From Thiocapsa sp. (GTDB lineage: Bacteria > Pseudomonadota > Gammaproteobacteria > Chromatiales > Chromatiaceae), in NCBI RefSeq assembly GCF_022340925.1, contig NZ_JAJDNA010000039.1:1-64000 (forward strand): a stretch of 64,000 nucleotides of DNA. The letters are read 5' to 3'. Below the pieces are notes generated by a model. That model ran no database searches, was not told where the DNA came from, and saw only the letters and a list, made by a program, of their open reading frames with translations. Below, in pieces: positions 22,905 to 31,795 of the stretch. The translations under genes and the position numbers were made by a program. Numbering within the stretch: position 1 is the stretch's first letter; every line of letters starts with the position of its first letter.

Positions 22905-24125
22905 CTAAAGGCGCTGCAGACAGCTCCGTATGCGGCGGGCCGCATCCACGCAGTCGTCAAACGGTGGGACCAGGGCCAGGCGGATTCGATTCTCGCCGGG
23001 GTCGAGGTTGCCGACCCTTCTGGACAAGAAGCGCCCCGGCAGGACCGTCACGTTCTCCTCGGCATAGAGGCGCGCAGCGAGCTCGGTATCAGGAATCGGG
23101 GTCTGCGGCCAGAGATAGAAGCCGGCCTTCGGCGACGTGACCGGCAGTGTGCTCCCAAGGATCTCCAGGACCGCGCGGAACTTCTCGCGATAGAGCCGCC
23201 GGTTCTCGATCACGTGGGTCTCGTCGCCCCAGGCGGCGATGCTTGCCTGTTGGTGGGGCAGGGGCATCGCGCAGCCGTGATAGGTTCGATAGGCGAAGAA
23301 CCGTTCGATCAGCTCCGCGTCGCCGGCGACGAATCCGGAGCGCAGGCCCGGCGCGTTGGAGCGTTTCGACAGGCTGTGGAAGGCGATGCAGCGGCTGAAT
23401 GCATGGTTCCCGATGGCCGCTGCGACCTGGAGCAGTCCGAGGGGCGGGTTGAATTCGTCCAGATAAAGCTCGGAATAGCATTCGTCCGAGGCGATGACGA
23501 AGTCGTGGCGATGGGCCAGCTCGATGAGCCGGGCGTAGGTCGACCGGTCGAACAGGGCGCCGGTGGGATTGCCCGGCGAGCAGATATACACCAGCTGGCA
23601 GGCCTGCCAGGTGGCGTTGTCCACCGCCTCGAAGTCCGGAATGAAGTCATTCCCCGCCTCGCAGGCCAGGTAATACGGCTGTGCCCCCGCGAGCAGCGCG
23701 GCGCCTTCGTAGATCTGGTAGAAAGGATTCGGCATCAGGACCAGCGCCTCGCGTGTGCGGTCGACGACCGCCTGGGCGAAGGCGAAGAGCGCCTCACGGG
23801 TCCCGTTGACCGGCAGGATCTGTCTCTCCGGGTCGATGCCGAGGGCATCGGGGCGCGTCGAATCGGCGCTGCCGAGTCCGAATCGCGACCTGAGCCAGAT
23901 CGCGATGCGCTCACGCAGGGTCGGAAGCCCGCGGGTGTTCGGATAGACGGCCAGTTGGTGCAGATCCGCGATCAATGCATCCGTGATCAGCCGCGGCGTC
24001 GGATGCTTGGGCTCGCCGATGGAGAGTGCGATATGGTGACGATCGAGCGGCGGACGGAGGCCCTGCTTGAGGGCGGCGAGTTTTTCGAAAGGATAAGGCT
24101 GTAGGCGCCCCAAGTCCGGATTCAT
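22905..24125 (-). CDS. dapC: Succinyldiaminopimelate transaminase
   Basis: A PLP class I aminotransferase that makes N-succinyl-L,L-diaminopimelate. Seen are YPNTRGLPTLRERIA, PVNGTREALFAFAQ, PNPFYQIYEGAALLAG, CSPGNPTGALF, ASDECYSELY and the PLP lysine motif FHSLSKRSNAPGLRSGF. The length is 406 aa. It is the first gene of the dap cluster on this strand; about 240 bases separate it from dapD, which has its own promoter-like signal. Confidence 0.95.
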   Translation of the reverse strand: MNPDLGRLQPYPFEKLAALKQGLRPPLDRHHIALSIGEPKHPTPRLITDALIADLHQLAVYPNTRGLPTLRERIAIWLRSRFGLGSADSTRPDALGIDPERQILPVNGTREALFAFAQAVVDRTREALVLMPNPFYQIYEGAALLAGAQPYYLACEAGNDFIPDFEAVDNATWQACQLVYICSPGNPTGALFDRSTYARLIELAHRHDFVIASDECYSELYLDEFNPPLGLLQVAAAIGNHAFSRCIAFHSLSKRSNAPGLRSGFVAGDAELIERFFAYRTYHGCAMPLPHQQASIAAWGDETHVIENRRLYREKFRAVLEILGSTLPVTSPKAGFYLWPQTPIPDTELAARLYAEENVTVLPGRFLSRRVGNLDPGENRIRLALVPPFDDCVDAARRIRSCLQRL

Positions 24126-24307
24126 CGAGTGATCCTGAGAGAGCGGTCAGCGGCCGTTTGAAATCCTTGGTCTGAGGCCGCAGTGCACGAAGCCCCGAGC
24201 TTGAGGATTCCGGCCGACCGCAGGATGGCTGGTTGCGTGGTTCTGATCGCGAAGCGCGTCTCGCCTTGCCGGGTTTGGGGGCCCTGAGCATGCAAACGTT
24301 GTTGAAA

Positions 24308-24335
24308 CGGGCCGTTAGTATATGCGAACGGCCCG
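24308..24335. repeat. Perfect 9-bp dyad upstream of the glyoxalase-fold gene
   Basis: CGGGCCGTT and AACGGCCCG are exact reverse complements separated by ten bases (AGTATATGCG), ending 26 bases before the start codon at 24362. The spacer contains a TATATG that could act as a -10 box, so a repressor here could block transcription. In RNA it could form a hairpin just before the ribosome site. Confidence 0.6.
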
Positions 24336-24361
24336 GCTGGCTCCACGAGGAGGAGCGTCCA

Positions 24362-24742
24362 ATGTCACCACAGGTCCACGCCATCCATCATGTCAGTCTG
24401 ATCGTCGCCGAGACCCGGCGGGCGCTTGATTTCTACAACGGAATCCTGGGCCTCGAGGTCATGGTCGAGCGACCTGATTTACCTTTCCCTGGGGCCTGGC
24501 TGCGGGTCGGAGACCAACAGATCCACCTGCTCGAGCTCCCCAACCCGGACCCGATCGAGGGACGCCCGGCCCACGGTGGGCGCGATCGGCATCTGGCGAT
24601 GCGGGTCAGCCACCTGGATGCACTCACCGCGCGACTCCGTGCCGCAGGCCTGCCCTACACAGTCAGCCGGTCAGGACGGCGCGCGGTCTTCTGCCGGGAT
24701 CCGGACGGCAACGCACTCGAGCTGATCGAGGGGGGGCTATGA
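24362..24742 (+). CDS. VOC (glyoxalase/bleomycin resistance fold) protein
   Basis: A 126-residue single vicinal-oxygen-chelate domain made of two beta-alpha-beta3 modules. Visible features are IHHVSLIVAETRRALDFYNGILGLEV, then RDRHLAMRVSHLDALTARL, and the C-terminal DPDGNALELIE with a metal-type glutamate; His9/His10 and the second-module histidine are candidate ligands. ATG 24362 follows GGAGGAG. It resembles glyoxalase I-like proteins, but the substrate cannot be told. It lies alone on the plus strand between dapC and the glnD operon. Confidence 0.85.
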   Translation: MSPQVHAIHHVSLIVAETRRALDFYNGILGLEVMVERPDLPFPGAWLRVGDQQIHLLELPNPDPIEGRPAHGGRDRHLAMRVSHLDALTARLRAAGLPYTVSRSGRRAVFCRDPDGNALELIEGGL

Positions 24743-24841
24743 GATGCCCATGAGGGCCCGTTCATGGCCGCTCAATCAGCGCGGCATTCGGACAGTCGAT
24801 TTCCCCAGTCGGGTGGCTGTGCCGATCGTCCGGATCGAGGT

Positions 24842-25387
24842 TCAAAAGCCTCGGAAATACCAATGATTGTCCCAGCCGGGCGGGGCGAAAAGGGGCTCCT
24901 CGGGAGGGGCTCCGGGAGGAGACTCCGGGCCTCTGCCAGGCTCGGCTGCGAAGGGTGCGGCACCGGGCCAGAGGAAGGGCGGCTGGCCAGGTCCGAGGCT
25001 GCGGAAGAGGTCGCGCTCCTGATCCATACGTTCGATGCGCGCGGTGCGTCTGCGCTGCGCTTCCGCATCCCATGCCTCTTGCTGCGCGGCGCCCCAGGGG
25101 TTGTTGGCACGTCGCCGAGCCTCGAAGGCGCTGCGAGCGGCGTCACGTCGTTCCTCCCAGGCCCGACGCTGTGCGCGAACCTCGTCGAGCCAAAGCGTCG
25201 GATCCTCCGCTGCGCTGCGCTCACTGTAGACCGGGACCTCCGTTTGAGCCGGCGCCTCGGGGATCTCCCCGGCGGGGGACACGGCATGGATCGGCATCAG
25301 CCCAAGGATCAGGACGAGAAGGCGTGGCGCCGCAAAGCCCGAGGCGGTAGGCGCGCCGCGACCGGACGGCTGCTCAATGTGCGGCAT
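24842..25387 (-). CDS. Exported protein of unknown function
   Basis: A 181-residue frame whose ATG (with GGAAGG upstream) lies inside the last codons of glnD, overlapping by 14 bases. It has an N-terminal hydrophobic segment (PRLLVLILGLMPIHAVS) suggesting export. A highly charged helical stretch rich in R, E and A follows (about residues 65-125), then a proline-rich part and an aromatic C-terminus ending GWDNHWYFRGF. No family was recognised. The good ribosome site and coupling to glnD make it a real gene candidate. Confidence 0.65.
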   Translation of the reverse strand: MPHIEQPSGRGAPTASGFAAPRLLVLILGLMPIHAVSPAGEIPEAPAQTEVPVYSERSAAEDPTLWLDEVRAQRRAWEERRDAARSAFEARRRANNPWGAAQQEAWDAEAQRRRTARIERMDQERDLFRSLGPGQPPFLWPGAAPFAAEPGRGPESPPGAPPEEPLFAPPGWDNHWYFRGF

Positions 25388-28040
25388 TGCCTTCCAGTCG
25401 ATCGTGTATCTCGCGTCGCAGGCAGGCCAATGCGGTTTCGCAAGTGATTGGGGTGTCATCCTCATTGGTGATGAAAAACACGTCGTCCACCTCGGCACCG
25501 ACGGTGGCGATCTTGGCGTTCTGCAGCCGGATGCCACAATCCCGAAAGACGGCTCCGACCTCTGCGAGAAGCCCTGGGCGATCAAGGGTCGTGAGCCGCA
25601 TGACCGTGCGTCGGTTCGGCTCGTCCGGGGCGAAGCTGACCCGGGTCTCGGTCGGAAAGTACCGATGGCGCCGAGGCATCGACCGCGCGACCTGAATCCC
25701 CGCGCTGGCCGTGTCGGCCAGGTTGGCGACGAGGGCGGTCCGAATCTCTTCCATGTGCAGCGGGTCGTGCACCGGGTTGCCGTCCCGGTCCAGCACCTGA
25801 TAGGTATTGACCGCCATCCCGTCGTGGTTGGTCATGATTCGCGCATCCATGATGCTGAGACCCATCTGATCCAACAGCGCCGTCGTGCGTCCGAACAGGT
25901 CGGCCCGGTCGGTCGTGTAGATGAATATCTCGGTGCCGCCTCGCGCGGTCACCGGACGAATCACCACGAGGGGGAGTCGCGCGGACTCGCAGGCGATGAT
26001 CTGACGGGTCTGCCAGGCGATCTCGTCCGGCGAGTTGTGCAGGAAGAGATCCAAGCTGAACTTCCGCCAGAGCGCGTCGCAGGCGGTGGGATCGCCACCG
26101 TAGCGAGCCACGAGACGTCTCGCCTCGGTCTGTTTCTGCTCGATGAGCTCTTCTTGTGCTTGGGGATTATCGAGGCCGCGCTGCAGGGCTCGGCGGGCGC
26201 TGTGATAGAGCTCGCGCAAGAGTGCGTCCTGCCAGCTGTTCCAGCGCTCGGGGTTGGTTGCCCTGGCATCTGCGACCGTGAGCAGATAGAGGTAGTCGAG
26301 TCGCGTCGGATCGCCGACGATGGCGGCGAAGGCTTGGATCACCTCCGGGTCGCTGATGTCCTTGCGCTGAGCGGTCATCGACATCAACAAGTGCCGCTCG
26401 ACCAACCAGGCGACGAGCCGGCTGTCGAACTCCGGAAGTCCGTGCAGTCGGCAGAAGTCCCAGGCGTCACGAGCACCGAGGACCGAGTGATCACCACCGC
26501 GACCTTTGGCGATATCGTGGAAGAGACCGGCGAGATACAGAAGCTCGAGCTTCGGGATGCGTCTCGCGATCGCGCTGCTGAGAGGGAACTCGTCGTCGTG
26601 CTTCGCGATGGTGAAACGACGCAGGTTACGCAGGAGCGTCAGGGTGTGCTCGTCGACCGTGTAGACGTGGAGCAGGTCGTATTGCATGCGACCGACGATG
26701 TTCGCGAAGGCCGGGATGTAGGCGGCGAGGACCCCGTAACGGTTCATCCGCCGTAACGCATGGGTCAGTCCGCTCGGATAGCGAAAGATCTCCATGAACA
26801 GGCTGCGCGCCCGCAGATCGGCGCGGAAGGCCGCGTCGATTCTGTGGCGGTTCTCACGGATCAGCCGGATCGTGCTCGCCCGGACGCCTGCGAGCTCCGG
26901 ATGGAGCTGGAGGATGTGAAACACCTCAAGGAGTGCGATCGGATAGCGCTTGAAGACGCTCGAGGAGGTGACCTCAAGGTAACCGCTGCGCGACTGAAAT
27001 CGCCTGTTGATGGGGACGGGTGGGCCGACGTCGTCGTGCAGGAGGATGGCCTCGCGGAACAGCTGAAGCAGCATCTCGTTGAGCCGGTTGAGCTCTTGAA
27101 CCGTCCGATAGTACTGCTGCATGAACTGCTCGACGGCGAGGTTGTTTTCTCCGTCTTGAAAGCCCAGCTGCTTGGCGAGGGTGCGCTGGTAGTCGAATAG
27201 CAAGCGGTCTTCACGCCGACCGGCGATGCGATGGAGCGAGAACCGGATCCGCCAAAGGAGCGTTTCCCCCTCGATCAAGGCGGCATACTCGGAGTCGGTG
27301 AGAAATCCGTATCCCACCAAGTCATGCAAGGTCTCGGCATCGAAATGGCGCTTGGCGACCCAGCCAATCATCTGGATGTCTCGCAGGCCCCCTGGGTTCT
27401 CCTTGATGTTCGGCTCGAGGTTGTAGGCGGTGCCGCCATATTTGTGCCAGCGATTGCGTTGCTCCAGCGTTTTGGCGGCGAGGAAGTGCTCGCTGTTCCA
27501 GATTCGCCCGGGGGCGGTCGCTGCGCGCATCCGACGGAATAGCGCGGTGCTCCCGATGATCAGTCGCGCCTCCATCAGGTTGGTCATGATTGTGACGTCG
27601 TCCGCCGCCTCGCGGGCGCATTCCTCGGGCGTGCGAACGCTGTGTCCGACCTCGAGGCCGACGTCCCAGAGACAGGTCACCAGACGCTCCAAGGGTGGGG
27701 CGAGCCGCGCAGCGGCGTCGGCCTCGACGATCACCAGGATGTCGACATCGGAAGCGGGATGAAGCTCCTGCCGGCCGTAACCGCCGACGGCGACCAGTGC
27801 AGCGTCGCCGGTGTCGCCGAGCGCGTAGCGCCAGACCTCGCGCAGCACCTCGTCGATCAGCTGACTGCGCGCGAGAACCAGGGCCCCGACTGGGGCCCCC
27901 GCGTCAAATTCCGCAAAGATGCTGTCACGGCCGGCTCTGAGGCGTTCTTTCCAGCCGGACAACAGCGATGGGTCGTGGCCGCGCCCGACGGAGCCGCGGG
28001 GCTCGGGCATCCGGTCGCGCAGATGCGAGGCCTCGATCAT
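25374..28040 (-). CDS. glnD: [Protein-PII] uridylyltransferase / uridylyl-removing enzyme
   Basis: Senses glutamine and modifies or demodifies PII, and so controls glutamine synthetase and NtrBC. Domains are a nucleotidyltransferase (GGYGRQELHPASDVDIL, near residue 85), an HD phosphohydrolase domain (LFHDIAKGRGGDHS, about 505), and two C-terminal ACT domains (about 700-775 and 810-880). ATG 28040 overlaps the map stop as ATGA, giving 888 residues, typical length. Gene order map-glnD is as in E. coli. Its presence fits the NtrC-type site found before prkA. Confidence 0.97.
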   Translation of the reverse strand: MIEASHLRDRMPEPRGSVGRGHDPSLLSGWKERLRAGRDSIFAEFDAGAPVGALVLARSQLIDEVLREVWRYALGDTGDAALVAVGGYGRQELHPASDVDILVIVEADAAARLAPPLERLVTCLWDVGLEVGHSVRTPEECAREAADDVTIMTNLMEARLIIGSTALFRRMRAATAPGRIWNSEHFLAAKTLEQRNRWHKYGGTAYNLEPNIKENPGGLRDIQMIGWVAKRHFDAETLHDLVGYGFLTDSEYAALIEGETLLWRIRFSLHRIAGRREDRLLFDYQRTLAKQLGFQDGENNLAVEQFMQQYYRTVQELNRLNEMLLQLFREAILLHDDVGPPVPINRRFQSRSGYLEVTSSSVFKRYPIALLEVFHILQLHPELAGVRASTIRLIRENRHRIDAAFRADLRARSLFMEIFRYPSGLTHALRRMNRYGVLAAYIPAFANIVGRMQYDLLHVYTVDEHTLTLLRNLRRFTIAKHDDEFPLSSAIARRIPKLELLYLAGLFHDIAKGRGGDHSVLGARDAWDFCRLHGLPEFDSRLVAWLVERHLLMSMTAQRKDISDPEVIQAFAAIVGDPTRLDYLYLLTVADARATNPERWNSWQDALLRELYHSARRALQRGLDNPQAQEELIEQKQTEARRLVARYGGDPTACDALWRKFSLDLFLHNSPDEIAWQTRQIIACESARLPLVVIRPVTARGGTEIFIYTTDRADLFGRTTALLDQMGLSIMDARIMTNHDGMAVNTYQVLDRDGNPVHDPLHMEEIRTALVANLADTASAGIQVARSMPRRHRYFPTETRVSFAPDEPNRRTVMRLTTLDRPGLLAEVGAVFRDCGIRLQNAKIATVGAEVDDVFFITNEDDTPITCETALACLRREIHDRLEGNAAH

Positions 28041-28819
28041 GGCTCGGCGAGGATGTTGCGCTCCTCGTCGCGTAACGTCAGGATCTCGTGGCCGTCCTCG
28101 GTGACCAGCACGGTGTGCTCCCATTGCGCCGAGAGGCTCCGGTCCTTGGTGACGACCGTCCAGCCGTCGGGGAGCAGCTTGATGAAACGCTTACCGGCAT
28201 TGACCATGGGCTCGACCGTGAAACACATCCCGGCCTTCAGGGCCAGACCCTCCCCGGGCTTGCCGTAGTGCAGGACCTGCGGCTCCTCGTGGAAGTCCTG
28301 GCCGATCCCGTGTCCACAATACTCACGGACGACCGAGCAGCCCTGCGCCTCGACGAACCGCTGAATGGCGTGCCCAATGTCCCCGAGGGTCGCGCCCGGA
28401 CGGACCTCCGCGATGCCGAGCCGCATGGCTTGCTGCGTGACGGACACCAGCCGGCGGGCCAGGACGCTGGGCTCCCCGACGAAAAACATCTTGCTGGTGT
28501 CGCCGTGATACCCGTCCTTGATGACGGTGATATCGATGTTGACGATGTCGCCCTTCTTGAGCCGCTTGTTTCCCGGGATCCCGTGGCAGACCTGGTGATT
28601 GACCGACGTGCAGATCGATTTCGGGAAGCCGCGGTAGTTGAGAGGTGCCGGGATCGCGCCCTGGACGCGGGTGATGTAATCGTGGCAGATGCGATCAAGC
28701 TCGTCGGTGGTGACGCCCGGTTGAATATACGGCTCGATCATCTTGAGGACGTCAGCGGCCAGGCGACCGGCGACGCGCATCTTTGCGATGGCCTCGGGCG
28801 TTTTGATGGGCACACTCAT
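28037..28819 (-). CDS. map: Methionine aminopeptidase, type I
   Basis: Removes N-terminal methionine from new proteins. The metal ligands are in place: the two aspartates of VNIDITVIKDGYHGDTSKMF, the histidine of GHGIGQDFHEEP, and the glutamates of TVEPMV and WEHTVLV. ATG 28819 (MSVPIKTPEAI) matches the E. coli start region and gives 260 aa; the longer frame would run into the promoter. No clear ribosome site is seen. It is divergent from rpsB, as in E. coli, and coupled to glnD downstream. Confidence 0.97.
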   Translation of the reverse strand: MSVPIKTPEAIAKMRVAGRLAADVLKMIEPYIQPGVTTDELDRICHDYITRVQGAIPAPLNYRGFPKSICTSVNHQVCHGIPGNKRLKKGDIVNIDITVIKDGYHGDTSKMFFVGEPSVLARRLVSVTQQAMRLGIAEVRPGATLGDIGHAIQRFVEAQGCSVVREYCGHGIGQDFHEEPQVLHYGKPGEGLALKAGMCFTVEPMVNAGKRFIKLLPDGWTVVTKDRSLSAQWEHTVLVTEDGHEILTLRDEERNILAEP

Positions 28820-28875
28820 CGCGCGCGTCGCTGTCTCAACATCGGTTCCGGATCTCACAGAAGGGCTTGAGCTGT

Positions 28876-28905
28876 TTGCCCGTGAGCAAACGATTATGGT
28901 ATAAA
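28876..28905 (+). promoter_or_regulatory. Sigma-70 promoter of the rpsB operon
   Basis: TTGCCC (28876-28881), 18 bases, then TATAAA (28900-28905) in the only AT-rich patch of the region. A start near 28912 leaves a leader of over 300 bases before rpsB. A 6-bp inverted repeat GTTTGC/GCAAAC (28874-28891) covers the -35 box. Confidence 0.6.
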
Positions 28906-28922
28906 ACCAAGCGTTGTGTCGC
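28893..28922 (-). promoter_or_regulatory. Probable map promoter overlapping the rpsB promoter
   Basis: On the minus strand GCGACA (28917-28922), 18 bases, then CATAAT (28893-28898), about 75 bases before the map ATG. It occupies almost the same DNA as the rpsB promoter on the other strand, so RNA polymerase could probably use only one at a time. Confidence 0.45.
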
Positions 28923-29238
28923 AAATCCCCCCCGCCGGACGGTACTCGCTAAGCCGGGCCAGAGTATCGTCCCAACCAAGCGAAAGATGCAGATCGTTCG
29001 CGTTGCCTGCGTTCACGGCAGGTCAGGGGCTTGATCGACGCAGCCGCCTGCCGGGGGAGCATGGCTCCGTCGCGCGCCTGTGCTCGTGAGACCCGGTCCA
29101 GGTGACCGAAGATCCATACCCGTCCCGACCGGGGACCGGGAATCGTCCACACACGTATCGACACAGACGGCCGGGTGCCTATTTCAGGTCGCCGCCTGGG
29201 ATGCGTGGAGGCTCAACCCTGATAGAGGAAGTGAAAAC
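28912..29238 (+). promoter_or_regulatory. Long structured rpsB leader, likely S2 autoregulation
   Basis: About 325 bases without a gene. Local hairpins include GGAGC/GCTCC (around 29056-29068) and GTCCC/GGGAC extended by CCC/GGG (29119-29140). CCCGGTCC at 29092-29099 is exactly complementary to GGACCGGG at 29133-29140, so it competes with the second hairpin. Ribosomal protein S2 represses its own mRNA in E. coli through the leader; that role here is inferred. Confidence 0.45.
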
Positions 29239-30009
29239 GTGAGTGATGTATCGATGCGGCAGATGCTGGAGGCAGGCGTCCATTTTGGGCACCAGACTCG
29301 ATATTGGAATCCCAAGATGGGTGCCTTCATCTTCGGCCAGCGCAACAAGATTCATATCGTCAACCTTGAAAAGACATTGCCGCTGTATCAGGACGCGGTG
29401 AATTTCATGGGTACGCTGGCCGCCAATGGCGGTCGAATCCTCTTCGTCGGCACCAAGCGCGCCGCGCGCGAGGCCATTCGGGAAGAGGCGACACGTTGTG
29501 GGATGCCCTACGTCAATCATCGCTGGCTCGGCGGCATGCTGACGAACTTCAAGACGATTCGCCAGTCGGTTAAGCGCCTCAAGGAGCTCGAGGCGATGTT
29601 CGAGGAGGGGACCATCGAGCGTTTCAACAAGAAGGAGGCGCTCGGCCTCTCGCGGGAGCGCGCCAAACTAGAGCAGAGCCTGGGGGGCATCAAGAACATG
29701 GACGGACTGCCCGACGCGATGTTCGTGATCGATGTCGGTCACGAGAAGATCGCCGTCACAGAGGCCAATAAGCTCGGCATCCCGGTGGTCGGGGTGGTCG
29801 ACACCAACAACGACCCATCCAAGGTCGATTACGTGATCCCGGGCAACGACGACGCGACCCGCGCCGTGAAGCTCTATATCAGCGGCGCGGCCGACGCAAT
29901 CCTTGACGGACGCCGCACGGCGGCCGCGGCGGTGGGGCGCGACGACACCTTCATCGCTCCCCCCGCCGAAGGCGATCCCGTCGCGGATCCCGCCCTCGAG
30001 ACCGAGTAG
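29239..30009 (+). CDS. rpsB: 30S ribosomal protein S2
   Basis: Component of the small subunit. It begins at GTG 29239 with AGAGGA upstream; the next residues ([24 protein letters not shown]) match the standard S2 N-terminus. Further signatures are [38 protein letters not shown] and [23 protein letters not shown]. At 256 residues it has a slightly extended acidic C-terminus. It heads the rpsB-tsf-pyrH-frr run, behind a long leader. Confidence 0.98.
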   Translation: MSDVSMRQMLEAGVHFGHQTRYWNPKMGAFIFGQRNKIHIVNLEKTLPLYQDAVNFMGTLAANGGRILFVGTKRAAREAIREEATRCGMPYVNHRWLGGMLTNFKTIRQSVKRLKELEAMFEEGTIERFNKKEALGLSRERAKLEQSLGGIKNMDGLPDAMFVIDVGHEKIAVTEANKLGIPVVGVVDTNNDPSKVDYVIPGNDDATRAVKLYISGAADAILDGRRTAAAAVGRDDTFIAPPAEGDPVADPALETE

Positions 30010-30044
30010 CGCGTCCGGATCCCGGCGCCCCCCGCTTGACGCTT

Positions 30045-30066
30045 GGTCCTCGATTGCTCGGGGACC
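30045..30066 (+). terminator. Strong hairpin between rpsB and tsf (attenuator)
   Basis: A 9-bp stem (one G-U pair) with a four-base loop TTGC forms from GGTCCTCGA and TCGGGGACC. No run of T follows, so it is more likely a partial terminator or mRNA end-stabiliser than a full stop. E. coli has an attenuator at the same place between rpsB and tsf. Confidence 0.55.
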
Positions 30067-30095
30067 ACCGGCATTTCATTCAGACAACCCAAGCT

Positions 30096-30111
30096 CGTCC
30101 CGTGCGGGACG
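30096..30111 (+). promoter_or_regulatory. Small hairpin abutting the tsf ribosome site
   Basis: CGTCCC and GGGACG pair around the loop GTGC; the stem takes in the first base of the GGAGG ribosome site of tsf. It may tune translation initiation of EF-Ts. Confidence 0.45.
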
Positions 30112-30124
30112 GAGGAATCACAGA

Positions 30125-31012
30125 ATGGCGATTTCAGCGGCATTGGTGAAGGAGCTGCGAGAGCGGACCGGCGCCGGAATGATGGAATGCAAGAAGGCGC
30201 TCGTCGACGCCGGCGGCGACATCGAGGCTGCCATCGAGGCGATGCGCAAGGCCGGTCAGGCGAAGGCGGCCAAGAAATCCGGGCGCACCGCGGCGGAAGG
30301 GGTTGTGATGATCGAGATTGCCGGGGACGGCAAGCGCGGTGTGATGGTGGAGATCAACTGCGAGACGGACTTCGTCGCGAAGGACGCCAATTTCCTTGGT
30401 TTCGCGCAACGCGTGGCGGAGACCGCACTGGCCGGCGATGCGTCTGATGCCGCCGGGCTGGCCGCCGCGGCGCTGGTCGATGATCCGCAGACGATCGTTG
30501 ATCAGGCGCGCGAGGCATTGATCGCCAAGATCGGCGAAAACGTCCAGGTGCGCCGCCTCGTCCGCTTCGATCAGGTCGAGGGGGGGCTCTACAGCTACCG
30601 CCACGGCGTTCGTATTGGCGTCGTCGTGGACATGAGTGGCGGAGACGATGTGCTCGGTCGGGACGTTGCGATGCATATTGCCGCAAGCAGTCCGCTCTGC
30701 GTCGGGGCGGACGAAGTGCCCGCCGAGACGCTCGCGAAAGAGCGCGAGATCTTCAGGGCGCAGGCGCTCGACAGCGGCAAACCCGAGGCGATTGTCGACA
30801 AGATCATCGAAGGGCGGGTGCGCAAGTTCATGGAAGAGGTTACCCTTCTCGGCCAAGCCTTCGTCAAGGATCCGGACGTCTCGGTCGAGAAGCTCCTGCA
30901 GCGAGCCGGTGCCAAGGTCAACCACTTTGCTCGCTTCGAGGTTGGCGAGGGCATCGAGCGGAAGAGTGAAAACTTTGCCGAGGAAGTGATGGCACAGGTT
31001 CGCGCGAGCTGA
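30125..31012 (+). CDS. tsf: Elongation factor Ts
   Basis: Nucleotide exchange factor for EF-Tu. The N-terminus has the UBA-like domain ISAALVKELRERTGAGMMECKKAL, and the core has MVEINCETDFVAKD followed later by DVAMHIAASSPLCV. GGAGG lies just upstream of ATG 30125. The length is 295 aa. It follows rpsB, separated by two hairpins that could set the ratio of the two products. Confidence 0.98.
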   Translation: MAISAALVKELRERTGAGMMECKKALVDAGGDIEAAIEAMRKAGQAKAAKKSGRTAAEGVVMIEIAGDGKRGVMVEINCETDFVAKDANFLGFAQRVAETALAGDASDAAGLAAAALVDDPQTIVDQAREALIAKIGENVQVRRLVRFDQVEGGLYSYRHGVRIGVVVDMSGGDDVLGRDVAMHIAASSPLCVGADEVPAETLAKEREIFRAQALDSGKPEAIVDKIIEGRVRKFMEEVTLLGQAFVKDPDVSVEKLLQRAGAKVNHFARFEVGEGIERKSENFAEEVMAQVRAS

Positions 31013-31071
31013 CGATTGGGTTATCCTCTCGCAGCCTTCACCGAACCCGCCCCAGATGAGGTCATCCCGCC

Positions 31072-31794
31072 ATGCCGGCCCCTGTCTATCGACGCATCCT
31101 TCTCAAGCTTAGCGGGGAGGCATTGGTCGGCTCGGAATCGCACGGCATCGATCCGGAGATCCTGGAGCGATTCGCCGCCGACATGCGTGATCTCGCGGCC
31201 GCGGGGGTCCAGTTGGCGCTGGTGATCGGCGGCGGCAACATCTTTCGTGGGGCGGCACTTGCTGCCAAAGGGATGGACCGGGTGACTGGCGACCAGATGG
31301 GGATGCTGGCGACGGTGATGAACGCCCTCGCCATGCAGGACGCGCTCGAGCGATTGGGTGTGGCAACCCGCGTGATGTCCGCCCTCAAGGTCAATCAGGT
31401 GTGTGAGGATTACATCCGTCGACGGGCAATGCGCCATCTCGACAAGGGGAGGGTGGTCGTCTTCGCCGCAGGGACCGGGAACCCCTTTTTCACGACGGAT
31501 TCGGCGGCCAGTCTTCGCGCAATCGAGATCGGCGCAGAGATCCTCATCAAAGCCACGAAGGTCGACGGGATCTATTCGTCCGACCCGGTGGTCGACCCCG
31601 CCGCGACCTTCTACCCGCGCATCAGTTATGATCGCGCGCTGCGTGAAGGTCTTCAGGTCATGGACACCACGGCGATCGTGCTCTGTCGGGACCATGGCAT
31701 GCCACTGCGTGTAATGAACATCAACGAGCCCGGCGCCCTGCTGCGGTTGATCCGCGGGGAAGACGTCGGGTCGCTGGTTGCGAGCGGGGACTGA
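31072..31794 (+). CDS. pyrH: Uridylate kinase
   Basis: Phosphorylates UMP to UDP; amino-acid-kinase fold, hexameric in the family. [13 protein letters not shown] is the N-terminal phosphate loop; [33 protein letters not shown] and [20 protein letters not shown] follow. The length of 240 aa is typical. GAGGT precedes the start. It ends one base before the frr start codon, so the two are likely co-translated. Confidence 0.98.
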   Translation: MPAPVYRRILLKLSGEALVGSESHGIDPEILERFAADMRDLAAAGVQLALVIGGGNIFRGAALAAKGMDRVTGDQMGMLATVMNALAMQDALERLGVATRVMSALKVNQVCEDYIRRRAMRHLDKGRVVVFAAGTGNPFFTTDSAASLRAIEIGAEILIKATKVDGIYSSDPVVDPAATFYPRISYDRALREGLQVMDTTAIVLCRDHGMPLRVMNINEPGALLRLIRGEDVGSLVASGD

Positions 31795-31795
31795 A

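Noticed and set aside
22890-24104. 404-codon frame antisense to dapC
   Set aside because: Complement of a clear aminotransferase gene; composition is that of a shadow frame.
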